From: Benincasa hispida
Lineage: Eukaryota > Streptophyta > Magnoliopsida > Cucurbitales > Cucurbitaceae
Assembly (NCBI RefSeq): GCF_009727055.1
Contig: NC_052349.1
Location: forward strand, 90,594,013-90,658,012
Reading direction: 5' to 3'
Length of the DNA stretch: 64,000 bases
The notes under the pieces were generated by a model. The model was not told the DNA's origin. It was given only the letters and a program-made list of their open reading frames with translations, and did no database searches. Positions 22,402-33,490 of the stretch are shown here, piece by piece. Positions within the stretch are counted from its first letter, which is position 1, and each line of letters starts with the position of its first letter. Both the position numbers and the translations under genes were made by a program.

Positions 22402-23230
22402 TCGATACTAATGGAAAATTATGTAAAAATTTATATGGGATCTTTTTACTTTTTCCACCGTTAATTTTATATCGAGATTCACCACATACTGGACATTGTT
22501 GACAATCATCATTTTATTTCCAATATAATGTTCAGTCATATTTGCAAGCATGAATAGAGTCATAGCCTAGCCCTAAGTCACGTAACTTTCTCTTAGCTTC
22601 ATAAAAAGAACTAGGTATACTTGTCCCGACTGGAAATGCATCCTTTAACAATTCGAGTAACATATTAAAAGATTTGTTGCTCCAACAGTTAAAAATTTTA
22701 ATATGCATCAAACGTACTAAAAAATTTAGTGAAGAAAATTTTGAACAACCTAGGTACAATAGATTACATGCATCAGCCATTAAATCCTCAAATAGGTTTG
22801 AATTATCTCCCTCCTAGACATTAGTGGGAATCTCATTTTCAATATCTTCTTCATTATCTAAATCTACTTCAACAGCTCGAATTTGTAGATCATTTAGAAT
22901 ATTCAAAATCTCATTATCTTCATTGACATCATTAAGCTCTATATTATGTAATACATCACCGTGAATTAAATGATTCCTTTGTTCAAATTCCCTCGATAAA
23001 GTAATTGGCACTCCATGATAAACTCATTTATTATACGAGGAAGACATTCCGTTTGTAAACAGATGTTGTTCTACCCCATCTAATGATTCCCCCATTATAT
23101 TCATGCAATGTTTACATGATATCTCGTTTTTCCAAAGCCATTAACATGAGACTTTGCTACTTCAAGTAATTGGACTACTCCTTCCTTATAATCCGTTGAG
23201 AACTTATCTCAAAGTTTAATCCAATTTTTA
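22402..23230 (-). pseudogene. CACTA transposase TNP2-type, N-terminal part
   Basis: On the minus strand, an N-terminal transposase-associated segment (KLRDKFSTDYKEGVVQLLEV near 23220-23160) is followed by acidic spacer residues (23010-22815). The conserved block FLVRLMHIKIFNCWSNKSF...LLELLKDAFP...IPSSFYEAKRKLRDLGLGYDSIHACKYD comes next (22720-22540), then CPVCGESRYKI (near 22480). Stops and frameshifts interrupt it and the catalytic half is missing, with the solo LTR starting at the cut. It is related to the autonomous-type TNPD gene. Confidence 0.8.
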
Positions 23231-24065
23231 TTAATTTTTAATAATATACTCTTCAACTCCCTCTTGATTCATGAAATTTATAAGCCTATAAAAATTGTAC
23301 TAAAAGTTAGCTTAGGAGTTAAGATATTTAACTGATATTTTTTTCAAAGATGAGATTTTAACAAATTTCAAGCGAACAAACATAAATTATAAAGAACTAA
23401 ATTTAAACAATGACCACAATCTCAATTTCCAAATCTACAAACTCAAATTTACAACAAACACTCGGAAAACTCCCAATTTCAATTCTCCAATTTTCCACTC
23501 CAAAAATCGCATTCAAATGCCACAAACAAACAATTTCAACTCCAACACGAAACCAACATAATTCAAACTCCATGATGCGAAATTTACCCTCTGCAACAAC
23601 TAAGCACAACAATCCTAAGTAGAACCCGACACATATCATACCAGAGAAGTCGCTGAAACAAACCTTCACTTAAAGAAAAAAAAAAAAAAAGGAAGAACGA
23701 ACCTGACAGAGCGACCAACGGCGAATGGGAGAGAGCGCTGGCGGCAACCAGAGGGCATTCGTGCGGCGAAAAATCGTAGGGGGTCGAGGGAAGATTCGCG
23801 CCGGGTTAGCGGCGGCCAAAACTACAAGAATTTGGGAAGGGAAGTAGGATTTGTTATAATCGGGTCTTTCTCGATGCCAATAGAGGCATGGGGAAAGACC
23901 TTATATGCCGACGTCTTCGATTAGGCGTCGGGATAGGTTCTTTCTCTCGATGCCTTATCATTTTAGCGTCAGTATAGCTCTTGTATATTGTAGAGACCTC
24001 ATGCTGATACTTTTTTAAGTGTCGGCAAGATTAGTATCGGTAGAACCTTTTTTCTTGTAGTAAAA

Positions 24066-24560
24066 TATGATATTCCAAGTGTATCAGTAATATATGTTAG
24101 ATTATAAGACATGAATGTATCAAACATCAATCAAAGAGTGCTTCTAGTAAGACATGATTGTATCAATAATACACATCTAGCATACCAATCAACATTTCAA
24201 GACTATCAACAATGTATCTAACGTCAATCAACATTTAATTAATAATTTATTGGGAAGTAAAGCATGTGCATTTTTGTTTTCTAAGCATGATACTCTAAGT
24301 GTATCAACAGTATATCAAATATAAGACATAAGTATATCAAACATCAATCAATTATAATACTTAAAGTAAGACACGAGTATATCAACAATATTTCTAACAA
24401 CAATCAACATTCCAAGTGTTTCAATTGTATATCTAACAACAATTAACATTCAATTAACAACTTATTTTGAAGTAAAACATACATGTTTCGTTTAATAAGC
24501 AGCTATCGAAGTGTATTAACAGTATATCAATATTCCAACTGTATCATTAATATATCTAAT
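24066..24560. repeat. Diverged TATATCA/CAATCAAC repeat tract, right part
   Basis: This continues the 17406-17844 tract after the CACTA insertion. The word AGTGTATCAACAGTATATC appears repeatedly. Confidence 0.6.
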
Positions 24561-25589
24561 AGCAATCATGCCCTTTAATTATGAGGATCATTTTGGACAT
24601 TTGGTTATTTCATTTGAGATGGACTTGTTAATTTTTTTCATTTCTACAAACTTATAATTAGAATTGTTGAACTCTGAACTTAATTTTTATATCATGTGTT
24701 CCCATTACGGCCTTAATTAATTTCAAATATAAAATTATATTCATTAAAAGTAAAATTTCAGATATATTATTAGTGTATTGATAATATATCATTAAGATGA
24801 TTATCTAAAATAAAGTATATCAATAGTAGAATGGTATTTTGGAATTTTAGTTTTTTAGTGTTTGGGTTGGGCTGTTGTTTTGCTAAATTTGCAAAAGAAA
24901 AAATCTTGAGACACGCTACCATTTCTATTTTCTTTTTTTTTTTTTTTTTGCTAATCATGCAACCCTCTCTAATTTTAAATGAGGACAAACTAGTTAGTAT
25001 TTAGTAAATTAATATTAAATGTATGTAATTTAGTTAAAAAGAATCAAAGTAAACTTATTATTTTTAATTATTTTCATATTGATAATTAATTTATATTTTA
25101 TTATAACATCTTATTTAAAATTTTATATGATCTGAATTTTAAACTATTTTTTTAACCTAAATTATTGGATAAAAATGTTTAAGAAAAATAGTTGTTACAA
25201 AATAATGAATCGATTAAAGTTTTGAAATAGACATGACAAAAATACATTAATATGGAATAATAAAATTTGATATTGTTAAACAATGAGAAAAATGTAGTAG
25301 ATTTTTAGAAAAGTAAAGTCATCTATGAATTTTTGTACATTAATTAAAATTAAAAGTGATTTAGGTAGATTAATATTGGGAGATTTTCAAAAATATAAAA
25401 ATAAGAAAAATTATTCATATAAAATAGTAAAATTTTAATCTTCATTAAGAGGCTAATGATGGGATACTTGACACTTTTTTCTTTCTATCCGCGTCTACTA
25501 TTTTTTTTTTATAAATAATTTAACATTTTTTTCTATATGTGAAATTTCTTTAATATATATTTTATTTTATTTTTTTTAAAGGTATTGTA
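24561..25589. other. AT-rich intergenic DNA
   Basis: Contains poly-T (24926-24949) and half of a GATAGAC-type MITE-like stretch near 25380-25450. No gene. Confidence 0.5.
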
Positions 25590-25680
25590 ATTAAAATGGA
25601 GTGTAGGAAATTGAACCTCATACCACGAGATTAATAGTATGAACACTGTCAGTTGAACTAAGCTTTTATTAGCTATATAT
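25590..25680 (-). repeat. tRNA-derived SINE-like head
   Basis: Read in reverse, AGCTTAGTTCAACTGAC is A-box-like and AGGTTCAATTTCC is B-box-like, spaced about as in a tRNA. Decayed; no 3' tail assigned. Confidence 0.45.
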
Positions 25681-25841
25681 ATTTTTTATTTCACTAAACA
25701 AGGTAATCTCGTGCTTGAATTTTGGGTGGGTTGCAATGAAAACTAAAACAAGTGGCATTCTACGAACAATTAATTTACAACTGTAGTATAAATTAATGAC
25801 AAACTCCATGGTGGTCCCTAATTTTTATTTATTTATTATTT

Positions 25842-25890
25842 TTGTTATTATTATTATTATTACTCAATTTATTATTATTATTATTATATA
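25842..25890. repeat. TTA trinucleotide microsatellite
   Basis: Two (TTA)n runs separated by CTCAAT. Simple sequence repeat. Confidence 0.8.
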
Positions 25891-26164
25891 GGAATGCTAA
25901 TCCCAATATCCACATATCAAAATTGGACCACTTCCCGCAAATCAAATCCCCTTCTTTTCTCTTCCCCAATCTTGTTCCAATTGATTTTATTTTTTTATTA
26001 TAAAAATAAAATTATATATACAAAAAAAATAGTGATCCTCTCTAAAAATAGGTGAGATTTTTATCATTTATTAAAACATCATTGCACTACTTAATCGAAT
26101 TTTTAGTAGAAATCTTATGCTCATTTTAACCCTTTGTAATCTCTAAGTTTTATATAATTTATTG

Positions 26165-26700
26165 TGGTCTTTTATTTTAATTTTCAAAATGTTTGGTTAA
26201 GTTTTTTATCAGCTATAAACATTTAGCTAGTTGTTTATGTTTAAATTTTGAGAAAAATTTCTTTTTAATACTGAGTTTTGAATAATATGTGTGTTTAGTC
26301 CTTGATTTTCAAAAAGCATTTTTTTAATCTCTAATTTTTAAAAATAAGTTTGTTTAGTCTCTAATTAAGTTTTCAAAATGTATATTTTTACTTCTCGAAT
26401 AGTTTTAAAAGGTTCCTCAAATAATTTATTAGAAAATAATTTTTAAAACTTACCTCTCTCTAATTAATTTTCTAATTTTAAATATCATATTTTTATTTGT
26501 AAATTTTTTTAAAATTTTGCTTCAAAGACATTTTAAATCTATTCTCTAAAAATATGGGACTAAAAAAGATATATTTTGAAAACTCGAAAACCAAATGCAT
26601 CTAGTTTTGAAAACTCAAAGACTAAAAAAATACATTTTTAAAACTTATGATCAAATACACTTCAAAACTTGAGGATTAAAAATGTAATTTTTCCATAAAT
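26165..26700. mobile_element. Foldback repeat family Z, copy 1
   Basis: The left half has TTTAGTCCTTGATTTTCAAAA and related words. The right half has the inverted set (TTTTGAAAACTCAAAGACTAAA, AAACTTGAGGATTAAAAATG). A similar pair lies at 37005-37430. Non-coding MITE-like foldback; borders approximate. Confidence 0.55.
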
Positions 26701-26834
26701 ATCGATATTATATTTGATAGACATCTTAAAATCACGTGAACTTATAATTTAGATCTTATGTATTGTGGTCTTTATCAAGTTTTACCAATATTGATATTGA
26801 GTTTTTTTTCTTTCTTATTCTTCTTTTTTAAATA

Positions 26835-26935
26835 TAAAATGGGTTGACTTAATGGTAAATAGAAGACATGATGTTGATAAATTACTAAGAGGTCATGAGT
26901 TCAATCTACATTGACTATCTAGTATCTTAGTCCAT
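26835..26935 (+). repeat. tRNA-derived SINE-like head
   Basis: GGTTGACTTAATGGTAAATAG is A-box-like, followed about 45 bp on by AGGTCATGAGTTCAATC, a B-box-like word. Decayed. Confidence 0.45.
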
Positions 26936-28229
26936 AAAGTAAAAATTATTATTGGAATTTAATAAATAAATTTGAGATTAGTAAAGAATTAGAGAATGTA
27001 CATATTTTTAGGAAAGCTAAAAACAATATATCTAATAGCCTTTGTGTATGTTAAAATGAATTAAAAAGCAATTTGGGTAGATTGATAAATAGTCTATTTT
27101 AAAACGCCAATTAAAATTTTACTATCATCGCTTTTTAGGTTTACAAACACAATCCCAAACAAGACTTAAATCATTCGGATAATAAAAGTTGAAAATTGAC
27201 TTTGTTGGTTATGGACTAAATTTAAATAAATTTAAAAGTAAATCGACAAAATTATTAGATGCTAAACTTTAAAGACTAAATAGTTATAAATTTAAAAGTA
27301 CAACGACTAATTAAGTAAGGGGTCTTTTTAAATATAAAAAAATATTTAAAAATAATTTTTAGGCTTGAATTTATGCTACTTTGTGAAATTTCTTTAAAAA
27401 AAATAAAAAGAAGAGAGAAAAAGAAAAACATAATCGTAGTTAAAAATTAAGAAATGTTCTTTATAAATCAAAAAGTTTAGATCCCATCATGGTGATGTCA
27501 ATTATAATATTATATTGATTCTAAAAATAAAAATAATAAGAATAAAACTCAACATTAATGACCAAAGCCAAACACCATATCTAACCTAAGCATATTTAAA
27601 TAATTTGTCAAACTTTTGTGCAAAAAATAAAATTGTCAAACCATTACCTACTTTTCTAAAAATGAGAGGTCAAATATTTCATCCCTTTGTTGAATTAAAA
27701 AAGATGAACCAAATCAAATGTAAATGTGAAACACCATATAAAACCTACCACTCCTACAAGAATACCTACATCAATGTAGAAAATCTATTGAATTCCAAAT
27801 ACATTCATATTTAGAAACAAAAACAAAACTTACCTAAATATTAAAATTAATATTTCGAAAGTTATTTATTTATTTCTTGACATTCCATTTTGTAACCATT
27901 TCATTTTTTTTTTGTTTTTTGTTTTTAAATATTAAACCTATAAACACTACTTTCATCTCCAAATTTCTTCTTTTGTTATCTATTTTTTACCAGCAATTTT
28001 AAAAAAAAAAAAAACAAATTCTGAAAACTAAACCAGAGTAACTTTTAAAAACTTGTTTTTGTTTTTAGAATTTGGCTAAAAATTCAATCATTTTATTTTT
28101 TAAAAAAATGCAAATCATTGTAAGAAAGTAGGAGGAAATAGACTAAATTTTTTAAAACAAAAAACGAAATAGTCACCAAACAAGACTTAAGTTTATCGAG
28201 TTAGAATGTTTGAAACTTTAACCTATTAA
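26936..28229. other. AT-rich intergenic DNA
   Basis: Homopolymer-rich sequence with several decayed repeat words. A 69-codon open stretch (27605-27814) has no recognisable family. Nothing called. Confidence 0.5.
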
Positions 28230-28325
28230 TTTGATCTTTTTAATACAATTAGAGGTACGAGGATTTGAACCATAAACTTCAAAGTCACCACCACACTCTT
28301 ATATCAGTTGAAATATGCTCGTTTT
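28230..28325 (-). repeat. tRNA-derived SINE-like head
   Basis: Read in reverse, CATATTTCAACTGATATAAGA is A-box-like and TATGGTTCAAATCCTCG is B-box-like (GGTTCAAATCC against the GGTTCGANTCC consensus). The best preserved of the scattered heads. Confidence 0.55.
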
Positions 28326-28339
28326 AGCTAACTTGTTAT

Positions 28340-28370
28340 TTATTTATTATTATTATTATTATTATTTTGC
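28340..28370. repeat. TTA trinucleotide microsatellite
   Basis: A short (ATT)n run just beside the SINE-like head. Confidence 0.7.
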
Positions 28371-28889
28371 AAAGATAATTTTTATTTGTTCAACCAAATA
28401 AGTAAAAACAAAAACATATAGAGAATATTGCATCAAGCTATGAGACTTTAGTATGTGACAGATGAGCTGACATTATACCCCATATCTCTTTGGGATCACC
28501 AAAATACCATATCAAGTTCCACACATTCAATACACTCAATATTTTTCTCTTTTTCCTTCAAATTTAATTTGATCTTACTCTCTCTAAATTTGGAAAGAAA
28601 ATAAAAATCACCATATCTCAGTTTTTTATCAATTTTTTCCCTTCTAAATATTACTTGCTAATTCAATCAAATCTCTCTCAATTATTTCACTTGGGAGTTA
28701 TAATTAAGTATATGAAATCCTAATTAATATTAGTAACATGTTTAGATGAAATTCCCCTGGAAAAAAAAAACATTTTTTTTATGAAATAAGGAAAAAAGTT
28801 GTAAGAATTATTTTGAAGAATTGATTAAGAATTAAGATCTAGAAGGGAGAGAGATGAGAAAGGTAAATTGGGGAAAATTTTAGTTTAAT

Positions 28890-29139
28890 AATTTATACAT
28901 AAGATTTAAACAAACACAAAATACATAGTTTATATATAATTTATACACAAATTACAATTCTAAGATCTAATAAAGAGTAACAAAAGCCACAAGAACATGA
29001 TTTTAAAATTAAAAATATATAATTCCCACAAAACCTAATTTTCCATCTATATTTTTCTATTTTCAAAACTCTCACTCTTCTCTCACAGACCACCGGCAAA
29101 ATCGCCGCCGCCGCCGATCGCCGGAGAAAATTCCGTACC
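28890..29139 (-). other. Probable 3' UTR of the MAPK-substrate-like gene
   Basis: The stop codon is followed first by a CGCCGCCGCC-type GC patch (29100-29120 on the plus strand) and then by AT-rich DNA. No certain polyadenylation word. An overlapping open stretch in another frame (28941-29285) is a shadow of this gene. Confidence 0.35.
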
Positions 29140-29487
29140 TTACCGCGATCTACGCTTACCAGTTTTCGTCCGGCGACTCTTCTTCGTTGGTTTCCCAAAC
29201 GCACTGCAGAATCCACAGGCCGAGACCTTCGGCGACGGTGGCTCAATCGCCGGCGACACCTTCCCAGTCCGGTACCCACGGCCACCGTTGGATCGGCTTC
29301 TCTCGATCGTAATACTGATCGGCTCCACCGCCGCCGTCGTTGATTTCGCCTCTTGATTCTCTTCCGATTCTTTCTCCGACGCGGCGGCCGTTTGCTTCAA
29401 CTCGCCGGACAAAAACCGGTCGTCCCAGACCAGTCCCGATGAGCCTTGCCGCCGGAAAGAAACTGCAGATCTCTGCAAACCCTCCAT
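29140..29487 (-). CDS. MAPK-substrate-like protein (At1g80180/At1g15400 family)
   Basis: A single-exon, 115-residue basic protein. It opens MEGLQRSAVSFRRQGSSGLV with WDDRFLSGELK, then a Ser/Glu-rich variable middle. The conserved block GYRTGKVSPAIEPPSPKV follows (residues ~71-88) with two Ser-Pro sites (78 and 85), then CGFCSAFGK (91-99) and a Lys/Arg-rich tail ending GKRRSR. I recognise this layout as the small plant family containing Arabidopsis At1g80180 and At1g15400, described from memory as MAP-kinase substrates acting in stomatal development (MASS). The Ser-Pro pair fits phosphorylation by proline-directed kinases and the tail could be a nuclear signal, both inferred. The ATG is the first in frame that gives the family's usual N-terminus. 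It is the only intact gene besides PDF1A and lies about 20 kb from it on the opposite strand. Confidence 0.88.
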   Translation of the reverse strand: MEGLQRSAVSFRRQGSSGLVWDDRFLSGELKQTAAASEKESEENQEAKSTTAAVEPISITIERSRSNGGRGYRTGKVSPAIEPPSPKVSACGFCSAFGKPTKKSRRTKTGKRRSR

Positions 29488-29660
29488 AGCCAAAAGCTTT
29501 TTATTAATTTTTTGTTTCTTCCCTCAAAATTAACAGAGAAATTTGCTCTGTTTTTCCTTTTTTCTTTTTTTTCTTTTTTTCCCCTTTTGCTCTCAAGAGG
29601 ATTCTCTATCATATATAGGAAGAGAGAGAAGAAGAAAAATAATTTATTTTAATTAATAGA
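29488..29660 (-). promoter_or_regulatory. Promoter/5' UTR of the MAPK-substrate-like gene
   Basis: On the minus strand a TATA word (CTATATATG, 29610-29618) lies about 125 bp upstream of the ATG. A purine-rich leader of AAAAAAGAAAAA type follows (29545-29590), common in plant 5' UTRs. Transcription would start near 29580 if the TATA box is used. Confidence 0.5.
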
Positions 29661-30621
29661 GAAAGAAATAAAAATTGTCACATAATGTGACAACTTAGTC
29701 AACATCCATGTCCATATTATCTCTATTTTCTTTTTTTCCGTTACATATTAATATTTTAATGAATGTGGATTTGGTAGTAGAAAATCCAATTTAAGTTTTT
29801 AATTAACATTAACAAAAAGTTGAAATGCCAATTTGATTTATAGTTTATACCAACCTAATAATTTTTTTTTTTATCTACATCTTCATATTTTGGTCAATAT
29901 TTCTACGGGTCTATAATTTCAACGTAAGTATATTTTCTTTTATTATAAAAAATTGATGAGGTGAGGCATAAGAAAAGAGCAATAAAATGTCACCGATATG
30001 AATTTAATATAAACAATAAAGCTCTCCTATGGTTGGATATGGATCTTGTTGGCCTTAAACTGTCAACTCGAATCTCTATCTCTATTAATAGATCTCTTAT
30101 CTCTTTAAATTCTCGATCTCGAACTATTTGATAATTGGTAGATTTATCCATTGAAAGAAAATTTTTATAATTTAAGGATATATATATATGATCTTAAGTA
30201 AATTAATTGTGGATAGAAGCCCAAATATGGAAATTACTTTTAAACTTGAATTCAATTTTTATTCAGATAAAAGTTTAATATTAAAATGTTAAAATTCTTT
30301 TTTAAGTTTCTTTCTTCGCCTTAGAAAAAAAATTTTCTTACCGACTACTAATCAAATCCTATTTTTATAGAATATCCAGAACAATCGGTAGATTTTTCTT
30401 TTCCGAATTAATAAACAACTGTCAGCCTATGAAGAATTTTTTCATCTCAGACAATTAAAAAACAAATATTTTGACCAGCCTAAAATAACAAGACATTTCA
30501 GTCCTATACTTTGAAATTGGTCAGTATTGTAGTTAAAAAACATAATAAAAAATATGTTCCAAAAAAAAAAAATATTATAATAAAAATCGAAAAACGGTGG
30601 CTTTTATTTAGGGGGTTTGGT
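29661..30621. other. AT-rich intergenic DNA
   Basis: Upstream region of the MAPK-substrate-like gene, without recognisable genes or complete elements. A weak TCTCTATCTCTATTAATAG patch lies at about 30070. Confidence 0.5.
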
Positions 30622-31823
30622 CTAGAAAATCTAAAGAAAATCCTATATTTTATATCTGTCTTAAAATTTGAATTTTTTTCAAATATGACTTTTAGGATTA
30701 ATTTTGGACAATTATACCATTTTTCATTTATTTATATCCGATTTACATCTATTTTTTCCTATTCTGAAGCTACTTTAATGATGTGGAGAGAAAATAGAAA
30801 ATGTATTTAATATGATTTTTCTCATTTATCAATTAGAGAGAGAAAATACATTTATTGTATTTTTTTTGTCATTTTTCATGGAAAAAAATATATGTAATGA
30901 AATTTTATTTTCTATTTACGTTGGTTTTCACGAATCAACGTATTAGCTTTTTTGATGGATTAATGGTTATTTTAAATATACCTTAAAACATATTCATGGA
31001 TATCTTAAATATATTTTAGAACATTTGGTTAGGTATTTGAAAATATTCTAACCAATATATGAAATATACTATAGTTTATACATTAGAGATTAACTCAATG
31101 TTTGACATAAATCAAAGTATAAACCAATATATGAAATATACCAGAGTAGATAAATCTTCATAAATTTCATTTACATCACAATATATATATATCATCATAC
31201 ATGAAGTCTAAATAAAAAAAAAAAAAACACTCTTGTTTATATCAAATAAACGAATACATATACCACAGTATATATCAAATTTCCTACAGAAGCTAAAAGA
31301 AAAGTACATATATATCACAATATATATAAAAAAAATAAATAAATAAAACTAAAAGTTGAATCAGGTCCATCGTTTGTCTGCTCTGAGTCCGTCGTTGTTC
31401 ATTTACTCCAAGTCCGCCGTCGTCATTCATTTGTTCCAAGTCCACCATCGTCTTTCATTTGCTCTGAATTTGTCATTATCGTTCGTACGTTCCGAGTCCA
31501 TCATTGCTCTTGTCGTCCTATGCTCACCTCGTCGTTGGAACGCCCCATGCCATCTGTCTCCCGCCTGTAACTCACACCGTCAGAAGGAGAGAGGAGAAAG
31601 AGGGAGAAGGAGAAAAGAAAGGGACGAGGAAGAAATAGTCTTGAAACATGGGGAAGAGTGTATATATATATATATAACGGAGGTGAGGGTTAAATTGTAA
31701 ATATGTACTGATATTAGTAAAAATAGAGAAATCAATAAATATATAGCTTTTTGTTAAAAAAAATGAAATATTCAAGAAATTAACGTATGACCTATTTTTA
31801 AGATTTTTTATGTAGAAATCTCA
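30622..31823 (+). mobile_element. TIR transposon family X, copy 3
   Basis: Same order as 3600-4488: GAAGCTACTTTAATGATG (30764), CGTTGGTTTTCACG (30918), GGTATTTGAAAATATTC (31033), the AGAAGGAGAGAGGAG purine tract (31579) and the right end TGTAGAAATC (31811). It has an extra ~400 bp (about 31130-31560) containing CCGTCGTTG/TCCAAGTCC repeats that copy 2 lacks and copy 1 partly shares. A 114-codon open stretch covers that block but is low-complexity. No transposase. Confidence 0.6.
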
Positions 31824-32514
31824 TTTATTTATTTATTAAGACATGATGGCGGAATCCAAAGCTTGGGCTAAACTTTCCTTGTGATGAATATAATAATGTT
31901 TAATAATTAAAATAAAGTAAAATTATAAATTTTCTAAATTTTGATGTGCATGGCTATTTGGTTTGGAAATTACATATTTAATTACATATTTAAAGTTATA
32001 TTAGACAAAAAAAAAAAAATTGAAAGTTTAAGCTTTCTTTGGTAACCATTTAATTCTTCATTTTTAATTCTTTAAAATTAATTTGTTTGTTTTCTTATAG
32101 CTTTTTTACACTAGTTTTCAACTTTTCTAACTAAATATTTGAATTTTTAGTCGAATTCTAGAAACAAAAACAACTATTTAGAACCTACTTTTTTTAGTTA
32201 TCAAAACTTGACTTAGTTTTTTAAAACACTCCCAAAAAATAGATAATAAAACAAATAAATCAATAGATGGAAATATTTTTTATTAGTTTAAATTAAAAAA
32301 TCAAAGATCAAATAAATACCAAACGTGGACTAAAGATTTTATTAGAGATTGTTCAAATTTGTATATGATATATCAATTAAATTCTAAAACTTTTGAATTT
32401 GTTTAGGATCAATTAAACATGAGATTAAAAGTTGTTTAAGGACATGTTAGGCATAAAATTAAAATATAGAAATGAAATAACTTCAAACTTCAATTAACTT
32501 TAAACTAAATGGGA
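31824..32514. other. AT-rich intergenic DNA
   Basis: No gene. A MITE-like TTTGGTAACCATTTAATTC word at 32038 resembles other dispersed stretches in the window. Confidence 0.5.
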
Positions 32515-33090
32515 AAAAGAACTCGTCCATCTTGTATCAATTTTGATACTAAACTTTCAATTTTACCAAATTAAACCTTATACTTAAATAGATGTCGCAA
32601 TGTTTGCAATCGGTTCAAATCCTACTAATTCATCTACTAATTTTAACAAAAAAAAAAGAAAAGAAAATTATATTGAAATCTATATAAACCCATTAATTTC
32701 CAAAACAAAATAAAGTTTTACATGAAAATAAGTTTGACTGATGCAAAAATGAACTATTAAATAACTTTACGAAAATTCATAAATTTCAAAAAAAAAAAAA
32801 AACTCTAATAACATTTTCGTCTAAAATTTAATCAGGTTCACATCATACATATGTTCTATGATTCATCAATCGCATAAAAAGTAAATTTTTTTAACAATAT
32901 TTGAAGTAAGAATTTATTTGACCATTAAGATTGTAAGAATTTATTTGACCATTAAGATTGTAACATTATTTAAAATTTACTGTTAAAATTATAATACTTG
33001 AACAAATCTAGGGTCTAATTTAATTAAATTGAAAGTTTATGGTTTAAATTAGTAGAAACGTAAGTATATGATCAAAAGCATTTTCCCCCT
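32515..33090. mobile_element. Foldback repeat family Y, uninterrupted copy
   Basis: The left arm (TCAATTTTGATACTAAACTTTC near 32538, with TTAAACCTTATACTTAAATAG) is the inverse of the right arm (AATTGAAAGTTTATGG near 33028). It contains a 28-bp direct duplication (about 32910-32965, AATTTATTTGACCATTAAG twice). It is the intact counterpart of 10545-13470. Confidence 0.5.
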
Positions 33091-33329
33091 AAAATAATAT
33101 TTATTTTTTCTCTAAAAATAAATAAATAAATAATGATTTGATTTATTGTTAGGTTTTATCGTCCACCAGTGCTGGCCCGTACGTTTTGACTATCTTACCC
33201 TTGACGCCAAGCTGGCCAGCCACCTTGTTTTAATCCCTACGTCATTAATAAGACCAATTAGATGGAGTTTCTTCGAACTTTCAAGATGCTACTCTTTTAT
33301 TAGTTTCAATTAATACATTTATTTTAGAT

Positions 33330-33490
33330 AAATTTTCAAAAATATAAAAAACGTCAAATTATTTATAAAAACAGTAAAACAAAAATATTGATAAACAATC
33401 TCTATTATGATAAACTTTTATTCATCTCTATAAAAAAAGATTAAAATTTTATTACGTAAATAATTTCTTTATTTTTTAATTTTTAAAAAT
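33330..33490. mobile_element. Hairpin MITE, GATAGAC family (decayed)
   Basis: Left CGTCAAATTATTTATAAAAAC and right, reversed, AGAAATTATTTACG pair. The centre has TGATAAAC-type words. The weakest of the three copies. Confidence 0.5.

Larger units (their letters stand above)
17848..24062 (-). mobile_element. CACTA (En/Spm) DNA transposon, decayed
   Basis: The left terminus CGCTACAAG (17848) and the right terminus CTTGTAGTA (ending 24062) are one-base variants of CACTACAAG. AAA flanks both sides (17845-17847 and 24063-24065), the 3-bp duplication of CACTA elements. Subterminal GTCGGxA/GCGTCGGG-type words cluster within 17860-18170 and 23850-24050. Inside, on the minus strand, are broken TNP2-type and Ptta-type transposase genes, and a solo LTR splits the element at 20568-22396. 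Both outermost bases of the termini are mutated and the genes are broken, so it should be immobile. Confidence 0.85.

Noticed and set aside
23403..23669. Antisense pair of open frames (70 and 88 codons)
   Set aside because: Low-complexity, overlapping on both strands, inside the CACTA element upstream of TNP2; no conserved words.
28941..29285. Arg-rich 114-codon frame on the minus strand
   Set aside because: Shadow of the MAPK-substrate-like gene in another frame; composition mirrors its GC-rich codons.
31356..31700. 114-codon open frame
   Set aside because: Lies in the variable block of transposon family X with repeated GTCC/CGTCG words and ends in a GA-rich tract; no family.
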